Shown in pieces: positions 12,586 through 20,290 of a DNA stretch of 22,495 bases. Within the stretch, counting starts at the first letter, position 1, and the number at the start of each line of letters is the position of its first letter. Position numbers and translations under genes: made by a program. This stretch comes from JBNRMR01 sp050309705 (lineage in GTDB: Bacteria; Bacillota; Clostridia; Christensenellales; UBA1750): assembly GCA_050309705.1 (NCBI GenBank), contig JBNRMR010000195.1:1-22495 (forward strand), read 5' to 3'. Below the pieces are notes generated by a model that ran no database searches, was not told the origin of the DNA, and saw nothing but the letters and a program-made list of their open reading frames with translations.

Positions 12586-14328
12586 ATGAGTGAACCAAGG
12601 AGAGTCGGACTGATGAATCTATTGATGTCCAGCACAGGATGTCAGTTTGTCATTCCGGTATATCAGAGAAATTATACATGGAGTGCAGAGCGTGAGGTTA
12701 AGCAGTATCTTAACGATTTGAGCCGTGTTCTCAAAAAAGAATATAAAAATCATTTCATGGGCATTCTGATTTATCTTGAAAAATCCATAGATTTCAGTAC
12801 TCGTGAACTTTCTGTTATTGATGGACAGCAGCGATTAACAACCACGTTTTTGACAATATACGCAGTGCGTGAGATGCTCAAGAACAACGGTGAACTTGAC
12901 CGTGTACAGCAATTGGATGGACAGTATTTAACCAATCCGTTCCATACAAACGATAAAATCAAGTACAAGCTGAAGCCGCTGGTGGCCGATGATGACGTGT
13001 ATCGTTGCATCGTGGAAGACCGCTTGGATGACAACGAAAATCACCAATCTCTTATTTATAAGAATTACATATACATCAGAAATTATTTTGAGGGGCTGGT
13101 AGCCAACGGACACAGTGCCAATGACATCTTGCTTGCTTTGAATAAATTGTATGTTGTTTGCGTACCTATCTCCGAGGAAGATAATGCTCAAAAAATTTTT
13201 GAGAGCATAAATGCTACGGGCGTAAAGCTGACTGCGGCCGATTTGATTAGGAACTTCCTTCTTATGAATTTGGAAAGTGATACGCAGGACAAGTTCTATG
13301 CCCAATATTGGAGAAAAATTGAAGAAAACATTTCTATGGATTCCAAAGACCTGGAAATGTTCTTCCGTATGTATTTGGCAATTAAAACATACACTTTGGT
13401 TCCGAAAAATGGTGTGTATCGTAGTTTTGTAGATTGGGTGGAAAACAAAAAGATTGCTACTGATGTCTTGTTTAAGGAACTGCTGGATTATGCGAAAATA
13501 TACAATGCCATAAATAATACACCGGTTACATCTCTGGATAAGGCTCTACGTGTTCCGATTACAGATTTCAGAAAAATCAAATCGGATTTGCCTGTTTCCA
13601 TTATCATTGAATTCTATAGGCTTTACAATGCCGGTAGCCTTAAAGCAGATGTTCTGGGACAACTAATCCAGGCAATCAATGCCTATTTGATTCGTAGAAA
13701 TATCTGCGATATGGATTCGCAGAATATTTCCAAGCTATTCCCAACAATTCTACGCCGTGTGTTGGATAAATGCAATGGTGATTTTACCGATATTGTTTCC
13801 GTGCTGAACCAAAAAATGGTTGGCAACAATGCAAGTACAAGCGGTAGCTATATGCCTACGGATGCGCAGATGCATGATGCGCTGTTCAGCGCTAATGTGT
13901 ATGGTCGTCCTACGTTGCGTATTATCCTGGATAGATTGGAATTGAATGATAATCCGGCACCGGTAGACCTCTCCCAATTGAGTATCGAACACTTAATGCC
14001 ACAGACACCGACTGAAGAATGGCTTGAGGAACTGGATGTGGATGAAGAAAAATACATGGCTAATTTGCATCGTTTGGGCAACCTCACATTGGCAGCCAAG
14101 CCTGACAACAGCAAAATGAGCAATCAGCTGTGGGATTATAAAAATGAGGTACTAAAAAGCACTGCGCATTTGAAGATGAATATGGAACTTCTGTCCATTC
14201 CTAAATGGAATATCAAGTGCATTGATGATAGGACAGAAACCTGTATGCTGCGGGGAACAAAGAGGATGTTCGCTTATCCGGGCATCTTTGAGGACGGGCG
14301 GCTGGCAATTATCCAGCCCAAGCAGTAA
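12586..14328 (+). CDS. DUF262-DUF1524 protein (GmrSD-like type IV restriction nuclease)
   Basis: A 580-aa protein. ATG 12586 is preferred to ATG 12580 because the AGAGG site lies 8 bases rather than 2 from it. The N-terminal DUF262 (GmrS/ParB-like NTPase) motifs are IPVYQRNYTW (23-32) and DGQQRLT (79-85). The C-terminal DUF1524 HNH nuclease (GmrD) has IEHLMPQ (467-473, His469) and LHRLGNLTL (about 494-502), followed by an Asn-rich segment. GmrSD enzymes cut DNA carrying modified, often glucosylated, cytosines and use nucleotide hydrolysis. Placement 28 bases after two C5 methylases suggests it is co-expressed with them. Whether it is part of the MORC system or an independent module added to the island is unclear. 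All motifs look intact. Confidence 0.88.
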   Translation: MSEPRRVGLMNLLMSSTGCQFVIPVYQRNYTWSAEREVKQYLNDLSRVLKKEYKNHFMGILIYLEKSIDFSTRELSVIDGQQRLTTTFLTIYAVREMLKNNGELDRVQQLDGQYLTNPFHTNDKIKYKLKPLVADDDVYRCIVEDRLDDNENHQSLIYKNYIYIRNYFEGLVANGHSANDILLALNKLYVVCVPISEEDNAQKIFESINATGVKLTAADLIRNFLLMNLESDTQDKFYAQYWRKIEENISMDSKDLEMFFRMYLAIKTYTLVPKNGVYRSFVDWVENKKIATDVLFKELLDYAKIYNAINNTPVTSLDKALRVPITDFRKIKSDLPVSIIIEFYRLYNAGSLKADVLGQLIQAINAYLIRRNICDMDSQNISKLFPTILRRVLDKCNGDFTDIVSVLNQKMVGNNASTSGSYMPTDAQMHDALFSANVYGRPTLRIILDRLELNDNPAPVDLSQLSIEHLMPQTPTEEWLEELDVDEEKYMANLHRLGNLTLAAKPDNSKMSNQLWDYKNEVLKSTAHLKMNMELLSIPKWNIKCIDDRTETCMLRGTKRMFAYPGIFEDGRLAIIQPKQ

Positions 14329-14351
14329 GACCAACAGAAAGGGGCAAAACT

Positions 14352-15185
14352 ATGCGGTTAGGCGGTGCATTGTTTGGCAAATTCAGCAGCCCGGAGAAAT
14401 GGGCGCAGGCAGCGCTTCGCGCCGGATACCGGGCGGTGTATTTCCCGGTGGATTATACTGCATCGCTTAGGTTGATTGATGGTTTCGTGCGCGCGGCGCA
14501 GGCCGCGGATTTGGTCATCGCCGAGGTGGGCGTGTGGAACAACCCGCTGGAAAACGACCCGGAAAAGCGCGAGCAGAACATCCAGCACGCCATCCGGCAG
14601 CTGGAGCTGGCGGACTATGTGGGCGCGCGCTGCTGTGTGAACATCGCAGGCTCCTACGCCCAGCAGTGGGACGGCCCGCACCCGGACAACCTGACCGAGC
14701 GCGGGTTTGAGGACATCGTGCGCACCACCCAGCGCATCCTAGATGTCGTCAATCCCCGGCACAGCGCCTATACGCTGGAGCCCATGCCGTATCTTTACCC
14801 GGACACGGCGGACAATTATGTGCGGCTGCTGGCGGCCATTGACCGCCCCGGCTTTGCCGCGCACCTGGATCCGGTCAACATCATCTCCAGCCCGCAAAAA
14901 TACTACCAAAACGGGGAAATTATCCGCGAGTGGTTCGACAAATTAGGCCCGCACATCCGCAGCTGTCACGCCAAGGACATCGTGCTGCGCAGCAACCTTA
15001 CCGTGCACCTGGATGAATGCCGCCCCGGCACCGGCGGGCTGGACTACCGGGCGTACCTTACGTGCCTGAACCAGCTGGACAAGGATACCCCGCTGATGTT
15101 AGAGCACATGAGCGCCCCGGAAGACTACGCGCAGGCAGCACAATATATCAGCGCCATCGCCCGTGAATTGGGCATTGCCGTGTGA
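14352..15185 (+). CDS. sugar phosphate isomerase/epimerase-like TIM barrel
   Basis: A 277-aa protein of the xylose isomerase-like (AP endonuclease 2-type) TIM-barrel family. The usual metal-binding positions are visible in order: Glu in TLEPMPY, Asp in HLDPVN, His in SCHAKD and Glu in MLEHMS. Start ATG 14352 is preceded by AGAAAGGGG. Substrates in this family range from inosose and hydroxypyruvate to ketohexoses, and the sequence does not decide between them. It lies 23 bases after the DUF262 stop, yet its GC-rich composition matches the right flank. It is therefore a chromosomal gene placed against the island edge, and may now be read through from the island. Confidence 0.8.
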   Translation: MRLGGALFGKFSSPEKWAQAALRAGYRAVYFPVDYTASLRLIDGFVRAAQAADLVIAEVGVWNNPLENDPEKREQNIQHAIRQLELADYVGARCCVNIAGSYAQQWDGPHPDNLTERGFEDIVRTTQRILDVVNPRHSAYTLEPMPYLYPDTADNYVRLLAAIDRPGFAAHLDPVNIISSPQKYYQNGEIIREWFDKLGPHIRSCHAKDIVLRSNLTVHLDECRPGTGGLDYRAYLTCLNQLDKDTPLMLEHMSAPEDYAQAAQYISAIARELGIAV

Positions 15186-15671
15186 TGTGAAAAAATGAAA
15201 ACATCATAAACATCAAAGAAAATTTTGTCTGTATCCTTATCTGTTCATCTGTGGCTCGGTTTGTAGAGCTGGCAATACAAGTGTTAACAGGGTAAGCATG
15301 TCTTGTTTCTTGCCTCACAATCAATCAAATCATTGCTTGTTGTAGGATAAAGACGGCGTATTTGTGAATAATATTGGAAAACAAATTGACAAAGTTTCAA
15401 GTTTTAATATAGTATATATGTAAAGGAAAAATAATGAGCTGTGATAAATAATATCTCCCCAGATAATGAAAGGAGAGCTGCGAATCCGAACACATCAAAA
15501 AAGAAGATTGTATGACGATAAAAGCTAATACTGTTTTACATCAGTATATGCCAAAAGACCGTCGGCAAAAAAAGCGAAACAGTTTGTAGAAGCTGAAAGG
15601 GACTGGATGGGCGTTGATTGCAGCTGGGAAGCGAAAAGACGTATCTTCATAATTATTGGGGAGGAAATGAG
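15186..15671 (+). promoter_or_regulatory. AT-rich intergenic region with a promoter at 15386-15413
   Basis: This 486-base gap contains no gene I can support. TTGACA (15386-15391) and TATAGT (15408-15413), 16 bases apart, form a good promoter that would drive the pyruvate kinase remnant with a leader of about 250 bases. A short frame at 15511-15588 (25 codons) lacks a convincing ribosome binding site. The last 100 bases have an open frame (KKAKQFVEAERDWMG) without a start, possibly another fragment. The region is more AT-rich than both neighbours. Confidence 0.45.
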
Positions 15672-15971
15672 ATGATGAACGGATTTAAAAGAACAAAAAT
15701 AGTCTGCACCATAGGCCCTGCATCTGATGACAGGGAAACGCTCGGCAAAATGATAGACAATAAGGATATCATGAAAATGGTGGTAAAAGCTTCTGCTATC
15801 ATTATCGAATCGGACGAAATAACATCAGACGCCGCCATCGCCGGGTTGAACTTAGGCCTTCCTGTAATTGTGGCTGCAAAAGATGCTACCACTCTTATCA
15901 AAGACGGAGACATCGTGACGGTCGATGCGGAATTCGGCAGGGTATATTCCGGCGAATTAAGCATGCTGTAA
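15672..15971 (+). pseudogene. pyk: internally deleted pyruvate kinase remnant
   Basis: A 99-aa frame starts at ATG 15672 (GGGGAGG 7 bases upstream; ATG 15675 is an alternative). Residues 5-29 (KRTKIVCTIGPASDDRE, then LGKMIDN) are the classic pyruvate kinase N-terminus. From about residue 31 it jumps to the extra C-terminal PEP-utiliser-like domain found in Bacillus- and Clostridium-type pyruvate kinases: ASAIIIESDEITSDAAIAGL, then GLPVIVAAKDAT, VTVDAEFGRVYSGE. Full enzymes of this kind are near 580 aa, so almost the entire catalytic barrel is missing, yet the reading frame is kept. The usual TSHAA motif reads TSDAA. It cannot be a kinase. It keeps its promoter and ribosome binding site and may still be expressed as a small protein. 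Confidence 0.8.
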
Positions 15972-16068
15972 ACTTTCCTGAATTCATAAGCAGCGGCAAT
16001 TATCCTGCATGCAGATATACTGGGAATGCGCCGTTCATGCACTCCGACACATATAAGCCTGTGGCACC

Positions 16069-16097
16069 TTGCCCGCTTCAGGCACATCCTGTATAAT
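16069..16097 (+). promoter_or_regulatory. candidate promoter for the PrsA-like gene
   Basis: TTGCCC (16069-16074) and TATAAT (16092-16097) are 17 bases apart, 63 bases before the PrsA-like start. A strong GC hairpin, GGGCGCC-N6-GGCGCCC (16115-16134), follows in the untranslated leader. It lacks a T-run, so it is more likely a transcript-stabilising or translation-modulating stem than a terminator. Confidence 0.5.
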
Positions 16098-16159
16098 AAC
16101 TACTGCTAATGACCGGGCGCCCCGAGCGGCGCCCCTGCTATGGAAACGGAGTGCTACGA

Positions 16160-17527
16160 ATGAAGAAACTTGGTTTGCTGGCCCTTTTGATGGCTGTGGT
16201 GCTGATGATGACAGGCTGTTCGCTGGTGGTGAAGGACCCGGAAGTGGACGCCAAGCGCATCATCATCGACTTTGGTGAGGAAACGGTGGACAAGGCCACC
16301 TTTATCCGCGCGTATAACAACGCTTATAATAATGAGCTGGCCACCCAGCAGATGTACCAGCAGTTTGGCCTGATTCAGCAGATTAACATAGATCCTCAGC
16401 AGATTATGCAGTCCACCCTGGACGGCCTGGTCAACCGCATGGTGCTGCTGAAGCGTGCCCGGGAACTGAAACTGGATGTGCTGGATGAGGAAGGCACCAA
16501 AACGCTGGCCGAAAAGGTCGAGACGTCCTGGCAGGGTATTTTGGATGAGGTCAAGCGCCAGGACTTTGCTGAAACTGAGCTGACCGGCGAGGAGCTGACC
16601 AAGGCGCTGGAGGAAAAGGCCGCGGACTATGGCATCACCCGCGAAAACGTAGAAAAGTCCGAGGCCGAAAACCTGATGTTAGAACAGCTGAAGGCGGAGT
16701 CCATCAAGGACGTCACGGTGACCGAGGAGGAAATCCAGGCCGACTTTGACAAGAAGGTCGAGGACGCCAAGGCTCAGTACGAAACCGACCCCAACGCCTA
16801 TGGTAGCACGCGCAACAGTGGCGGCACGGTGTACTATGCCCCGGCGGGCTATCGCCTGATTAAGCAGGTGCTGGTGAAGTTTTTAGAGGAAGACCAAACT
16901 GCTTTGCAGGAAGCGCAAACCGCCGCCAACCAGGCGCAGACCGCGCTGACCACCGCGCAAAATGACAAAACCGCCAATGACAACGCGCTGGCCGCCGAGG
17001 ACCTGACCGACGAGGCCAAGGCCGAGCTGACCGGCAAGGTGGAGACGCTGGACAAGGCCATTGCCGATGCCCAGGCCGCGCTGGACGAGGCCAACCAGAA
17101 GCTGACCGAGCTGAAGGACAAGGCCTATGCCAACATCAAGGAAAAGGCTGACGATATCGTCAAGCGCGCCCGCGACGGCGAAAACTTTGATGAATTGATG
17201 GCGCAGTTTAACGAAGATCCCGGCACGCCGGAAACGGGCTATGCCATCCGTGAGGGATTTTCCTCCTTTGACACCGCGTTTGTCACCCCCGCCATGGCGC
17301 TGGAAAACGTGGGCGATGTGGCCGATCCCTCGACCGGCATCTACGGCTACTACATCGTGCAGTATGCAGGCGATGTGGAGGAAGGCCCCGTGGCGCTGGA
17401 CAGCGTGCGCCAGGGCATTCACGATGCGCTGCTGGTTGCCAAGCAGGACGAAACCTATACCAACCTGACCCGCGAATGGGTGGATGCAAGCGGCATCAAA
17501 ACCTACCTGGAGCGCGTCACAGACTAA
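16160..17527 (+). CDS. PrsA/SurA-like peptidyl-prolyl isomerase lipoprotein with coiled-coil insert
   Basis: A 455-aa exported protein. It begins with a lipoprotein signal (MKKLGLLALLMAVVLMMTGC; Cys20 would be lipidated), so it acts on the outer face of the membrane. Residues 30-225 form a SurA_N-like helical chaperone region (DKATFIRAYNNAYNNELA, then VNRMVLLKRARELKLD). The parvulin-type isomerase domain appears split: a first strand YRLIKQVLVKF (about 231-241), then an Ala/Gln/Lys-rich coiled coil (about 243-322), then IKEKADDIVKRARDGENFDELM and the closing GIYGYYIVQYAGDVE. PrsA-type foldases help exported proteins fold. The start at 16160 gives the signal peptide; GGAG lies 9 bases upstream. 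A terminator follows the stop closely, so it is probably a single-gene unit. The coiled-coil insert is unusual. Confidence 0.82.
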   Translation: MKKLGLLALLMAVVLMMTGCSLVVKDPEVDAKRIIIDFGEETVDKATFIRAYNNAYNNELATQQMYQQFGLIQQINIDPQQIMQSTLDGLVNRMVLLKRARELKLDVLDEEGTKTLAEKVETSWQGILDEVKRQDFAETELTGEELTKALEEKAADYGITRENVEKSEAENLMLEQLKAESIKDVTVTEEEIQADFDKKVEDAKAQYETDPNAYGSTRNSGGTVYYAPAGYRLIKQVLVKFLEEDQTALQEAQTAANQAQTALTTAQNDKTANDNALAAEDLTDEAKAELTGKVETLDKAIADAQAALDEANQKLTELKDKAYANIKEKADDIVKRARDGENFDELMAQFNEDPGTPETGYAIREGFSSFDTAFVTPAMALENVGDVADPSTGIYGYYIVQYAGDVEEGPVALDSVRQGIHDALLVAKQDETYTNLTREWVDASGIKTYLERVTD

Positions 17528-17541
17528 ATTAATCATAAAAT

Positions 17542-17579
17542 GCGCACCCTTTGGCTCATCCCAGGGGTGCGCTGTTTTA
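17542..17579 (+). terminator. rho-independent terminator after the PrsA-like gene
   Basis: GCGCACCC (17542-17549) and GGGTGCGC (17565-17572) form a perfect 8-bp GC-rich stem with a 15-base loop, followed by TGTTTTAT. It starts 15 bases after the stop codon and ends just before the ribosome binding site of the next gene. Confidence 0.85.
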
Positions 17580-17591
17580 TAAGGAGGACAC

Positions 17592-18680
17592 ATGCACTAC
17601 TGGGACAAACGCACCGTTCTGGTGCTCGCCCCGGACACTACCTATCCGCGCCACAGCGAGGGCGCGTTTATCCGGCTGAAGGACGGCGGCATTCTGTTTG
17701 CGCACAGCCGTTTTTACAGCGGGTGGTATGATGATTCGGCCTGTGATTTGGTGGCCCTGCGTTCCGCCGATGAGGGTGAAACGTGGGGTGCGCCGCAGGT
17801 GTTGCTGCGCGCGCAGGAGCATGACGCGCACAATGTGATGAGCATCAGCTTCCTGCGCATGCAAAACGGCGATTTGGGGCTGTTCTATTTGGTCAAGACC
17901 AATGCCTGGACATATCAGACCTGGCTGGCGCGCTCCAAGGATGAGGGGCGCAGCTTTTACCGCCGCCATATGTGCACGCGGCACGAGGGCGACGGCGTTT
18001 TTGTAATGAACAATGACCGCGCTGTCCGGCTGTCCTGCGGGCGCATTGTGCTGCCGCTGGCCTATCACCGCGTGATCCGGCTGCCGGAGAACGGGCGGCA
18101 CTATGATTACCGTGCCATTACGTGTTTTTTATATTCCGATGACGATGGCGAAACGTTCGCTGAAAGCCATGATACGCTGGCCCTCAACATCCCGGCCAGC
18201 CGCTCCGGCCTGCAGGAGCCCGGCGTGACCGAGCTGCAAAACGGCGTGCTGTGGGCGTATATGCGCACCGATATGCTGGCGCAGTATGAAAGCTTTTCCA
18301 TGGATCGCGGCGATACCTGGACGGCGGTGCAGCCGTCGAGGTTTTCATCGCCCTGCTCGCCGTTTCAGGTCAAGCGCGATCCGGGCACGGGCTGGCTGTA
18401 CGCTCTGCACAACCCCATCCCTAACTATGTGGGGCGCGACATACTGCCGGAGACCGGCGGGCGTACGCCGCTGATGCTGAGCGTCAGCCGGGATGACGGC
18501 CGCACCTGGCAGGATGGCCTGCTGGAGGATGACCCCATGCGCGGCTATTGCTACCCGGCTGTGTTTTTCACCCAGGATCATGCCATGCTGATCAGCTATT
18601 GCTCCGGCGCGGCCGAGCAGCTTTCCTGCCTGGCGGAAACGACCCTGATCAAGGTGCCGTTGCAGCAGTTTATTATCTGA
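17592..18680 (+). CDS. BNR/Asp-box (sialidase-like) protein
   Basis: A 362-aa protein with a six-bladed beta-propeller signature. Asp-box repeats occur at about 58 (SADEGETW), 115 (SKDEGRSF), 182 (SDDDGETF), 236 (SMDRGDTW) and 299 (SRDDGRTW), with an Arg in YPRHSEG near residue 20 that could belong to the sialidase Arg cluster. AAGGAGG lies 4 bases before ATG 17592. There is no signal peptide, so it is probably cytoplasmic and would act on small imported sugars rather than on host glycoproteins. The Asp-box fold is shared by sialidases and other enzymes, so substrate is uncertain. It converges tail to tail with the YhhN remnant, overlapping by 8 bases. Confidence 0.75.
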   Translation: MHYWDKRTVLVLAPDTTYPRHSEGAFIRLKDGGILFAHSRFYSGWYDDSACDLVALRSADEGETWGAPQVLLRAQEHDAHNVMSISFLRMQNGDLGLFYLVKTNAWTYQTWLARSKDEGRSFYRRHMCTRHEGDGVFVMNNDRAVRLSCGRIVLPLAYHRVIRLPENGRHYDYRAITCFLYSDDDGETFAESHDTLALNIPASRSGLQEPGVTELQNGVLWAYMRTDMLAQYESFSMDRGDTWTAVQPSRFSSPCSPFQVKRDPGTGWLYALHNPIPNYVGRDILPETGGRTPLMLSVSRDDGRTWQDGLLEDDPMRGYCYPAVFFTQDHAMLISYCSGAAEQLSCLAETTLIKVPLQQFII

Positions 18681-19298
18681 ACAAAGTAGACAGCCCCAGC
18701 AGGTACTGTCCGCCGTAGTAGAGAATCAGCACCACTTTGCCCCAGGGTGCCGGTGCCACGCCCGCCAGGCGGAAGGCCAGCACGATGTCGGACGCTAAAA
18801 ACAAAAATGCGCCCACCGCCGCCACCGGCGCCTGGGAAATGGACAGCGCGGCCATGGCGGATATGATGGTGCCGTACAGTGTATAGGCCAGCGCGGGCGA
18901 CAGCTTGTCGCGCAGGTTGTGCATGATTGCCAGCGTAATGAGCATCAGCGCTGCGAACACTATGATGTTCAGCGGCTGCACGCGCTTCATCATCAAAAAC
19001 GCTGCGATGTACAGCGCATGCCCTACCGCAAAGCACGCCATGCCCGCAAAAAACACGCGCTCCAACATCACATCGGCCAGCGCGCACACCGCAATGCCCG
19101 CGCAGATAATCCAAGCCGGCGTGCCCCCGCCCGCCCATGCGCCATAGGCCGCCAGCAGCGCGGCCATCAGCGTGGTGGTGCCCTTCAAGGTTAGCCGCGT
19201 GTTGGGCAGAACATGCAGCCGGTCGCTTGCTCATACAGGGTGCCCAGCACCGCCATAGCCAACGCCGCAATGGCGGCAATAATCATTTGCTTTTTCAT
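18673..19298 (-). pseudogene. YhhN-family membrane protein, frameshifted
   Basis: ATG at 19298 (GGGGAG upstream on the minus strand) opens a frame with a hydrophobic N-terminus (MKKQMIIAAIAALAMAVLG) that reaches TAA at 19191-19193 after 35 codons. From about codon 24 the adjacent frame carries the expected continuation (SDRLHVLPNTRLTLKGTTTL) and runs to 18673 as a protein with about eight hydrophobic segments, including GHALYIAAF and LFLASDIVLAFR. That layout fits YhhN/TMEM86-type proteins, some of which are lysoplasmalogenases. One base gained or lost near 19225 would restore a single gene of about 208 codons. This may be a real mutation or a sequencing error. A separate start at TTG 19188 would give a shorter 171-aa protein. 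Confidence 0.7.
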
Positions 19299-19328
19299 GC
19301 CATATCTCCCCTCATTTGGAGTATAACC

Positions 19329-19356
19329 AGCATAGCATGATTTATTGCTGCCGCAA
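19329..19356 (-). promoter_or_regulatory. candidate minus-strand promoter for the YhhN-like gene
   Basis: Read on the minus strand, TTGCGG (19351-19356) and TATGCT (19329-19334) are 16 bases apart, about 30 bases before the YhhN start. It is arranged back to back with the plus-strand promoter at 19363. Both boxes are imperfect. Confidence 0.35.
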
Positions 19357-19362
19357 AGTGCA

Positions 19363-19392
19363 TTGACGGATGCGCCTGCTTTCCCCTATGAT
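19363..19392 (+). promoter_or_regulatory. candidate promoter for the PIG-L to PocR operon
   Basis: TTGACG (19363-19368) and TATGAT (19387-19392) are 18 bases apart, each one mismatch from consensus. A perfect 12-bp palindrome, GGGGCATGCCCC (19436-19447), lies between the predicted transcript start and the ribosome binding site and could be an operator or a small leader stem. Confidence 0.5.
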
Positions 19393-19460
19393 GACGTTGT
19401 TGCACGAACACGCTTAGGCTATATCTAGTCCGGCAGGGGCATGCCCCGGAAAGGAATCAT

Positions 19461-20276
19461 ATGGACACCATGTATCGGTATCTGATTATCGGCGCACACG
19501 CCGACGACTGCGAAAGCGCGGGCGGCATCGCGCTGCATCTGAAGGCGCTGGGGCAGGATGTGCGCTTTTTAGTGGCCACCAACGGCTGCTCCGGGCATCA
19601 CGAGATGATGGGCGGGGCGCTGGTCAAGCGCCGCATGCAGGAAATGCAACGCGTCAGCAATCTGACTGGTATTCCCTATCAGATGCTGGATCTGCCCGAT
19701 GGCGGCCTGGTCAACGGCCTGCCCGAGCGGCAGCTGATGATGCAGGCCATCCGGGAAATGAACCCCCATGTCATCATCACCCACCGCCCGTGGGATTATC
19801 ACCCCGACCACCGCAACACCTCGCTGCTGGTGCAGGACTGCGCTTATTTGCTGATGGTGCCCAATGTGTGCCCCATGACACCGCCCATGAAGCGCATGCC
19901 CGCCATATTCTACATGCAGGACAGGTTTCAAAAGCCCAGCCCTTTCACGCCCGATTTGGTGTTTGACATCACCAACCATTGGGACATGAAGGTGCGCATG
20001 TACCACCAGTACGATTCGCAGGTGTACGAGTGGCTGCCCTGGGTGGACGGCCTGGACATGGCTACCATCCCCACAGACGATGAAGAGCGTTTCCAGTGGC
20101 TCAAGAACACGCGCTTTGGCACGCGGAGCGAGGGGTATGCCCAGGCGTTCCGTGCGCAGCTCATCGCCAAGTATGGCGAGCGCGGCGCGCAGGTGCGCTA
20201 TGCCGAGGCGCTGGAGTGCTGCGAATATGGCCGCCAGCTGACCCAGGAGGAACGGGACAAGCTATTCCCGTTTTGA
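19461..20276 (+). CDS. PIG-L/LmbE-family deacetylase
   Basis: A 271-aa member of the zinc-dependent PIG-L (LmbE-like) family, which removes acetyl groups from GlcNAc-type sugars and related small molecules. The N-terminal zinc motif is HADDCE (13-18), where the usual Pro of HPDD is Ala, and the second motif HPDHRN follows in DYHPDHRNT near 113-120. GGAAAGGAA lies 5 bases before ATG 19461. Length is usual. It is first in a run of same-strand genes with short gaps (rhomboid-like, UroD-like, PocR). Substrate is unknown; a role in sugar-derivative catabolism would suit the nearby BNR protein and isomerase, but this is only context. Confidence 0.85.
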   Translation: MDTMYRYLIIGAHADDCESAGGIALHLKALGQDVRFLVATNGCSGHHEMMGGALVKRRMQEMQRVSNLTGIPYQMLDLPDGGLVNGLPERQLMMQAIREMNPHVIITHRPWDYHPDHRNTSLLVQDCAYLLMVPNVCPMTPPMKRMPAIFYMQDRFQKPSPFTPDLVFDITNHWDMKVRMYHQYDSQVYEWLPWVDGLDMATIPTDDEERFQWLKNTRFGTRSEGYAQAFRAQLIAKYGERGAQVRYAEALECCEYGRQLTQEERDKLFPF

Positions 20277-20290
20277 CGAGGAGGAACTCC

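Noticed and set aside
16115..16134. GC-rich hairpin as a terminator for the pyruvate kinase remnant
   Set aside because: No T-run follows, and it lies downstream of the candidate promoter for the next gene.
16883..17593. A 236-codon open frame on the minus strand opposite the PrsA-like gene
   Set aside because: It lies wholly within a clear plus-strand gene, has no recognisable domain, and its composition is what the reverse of an Ala/Gln-rich coiled coil gives.
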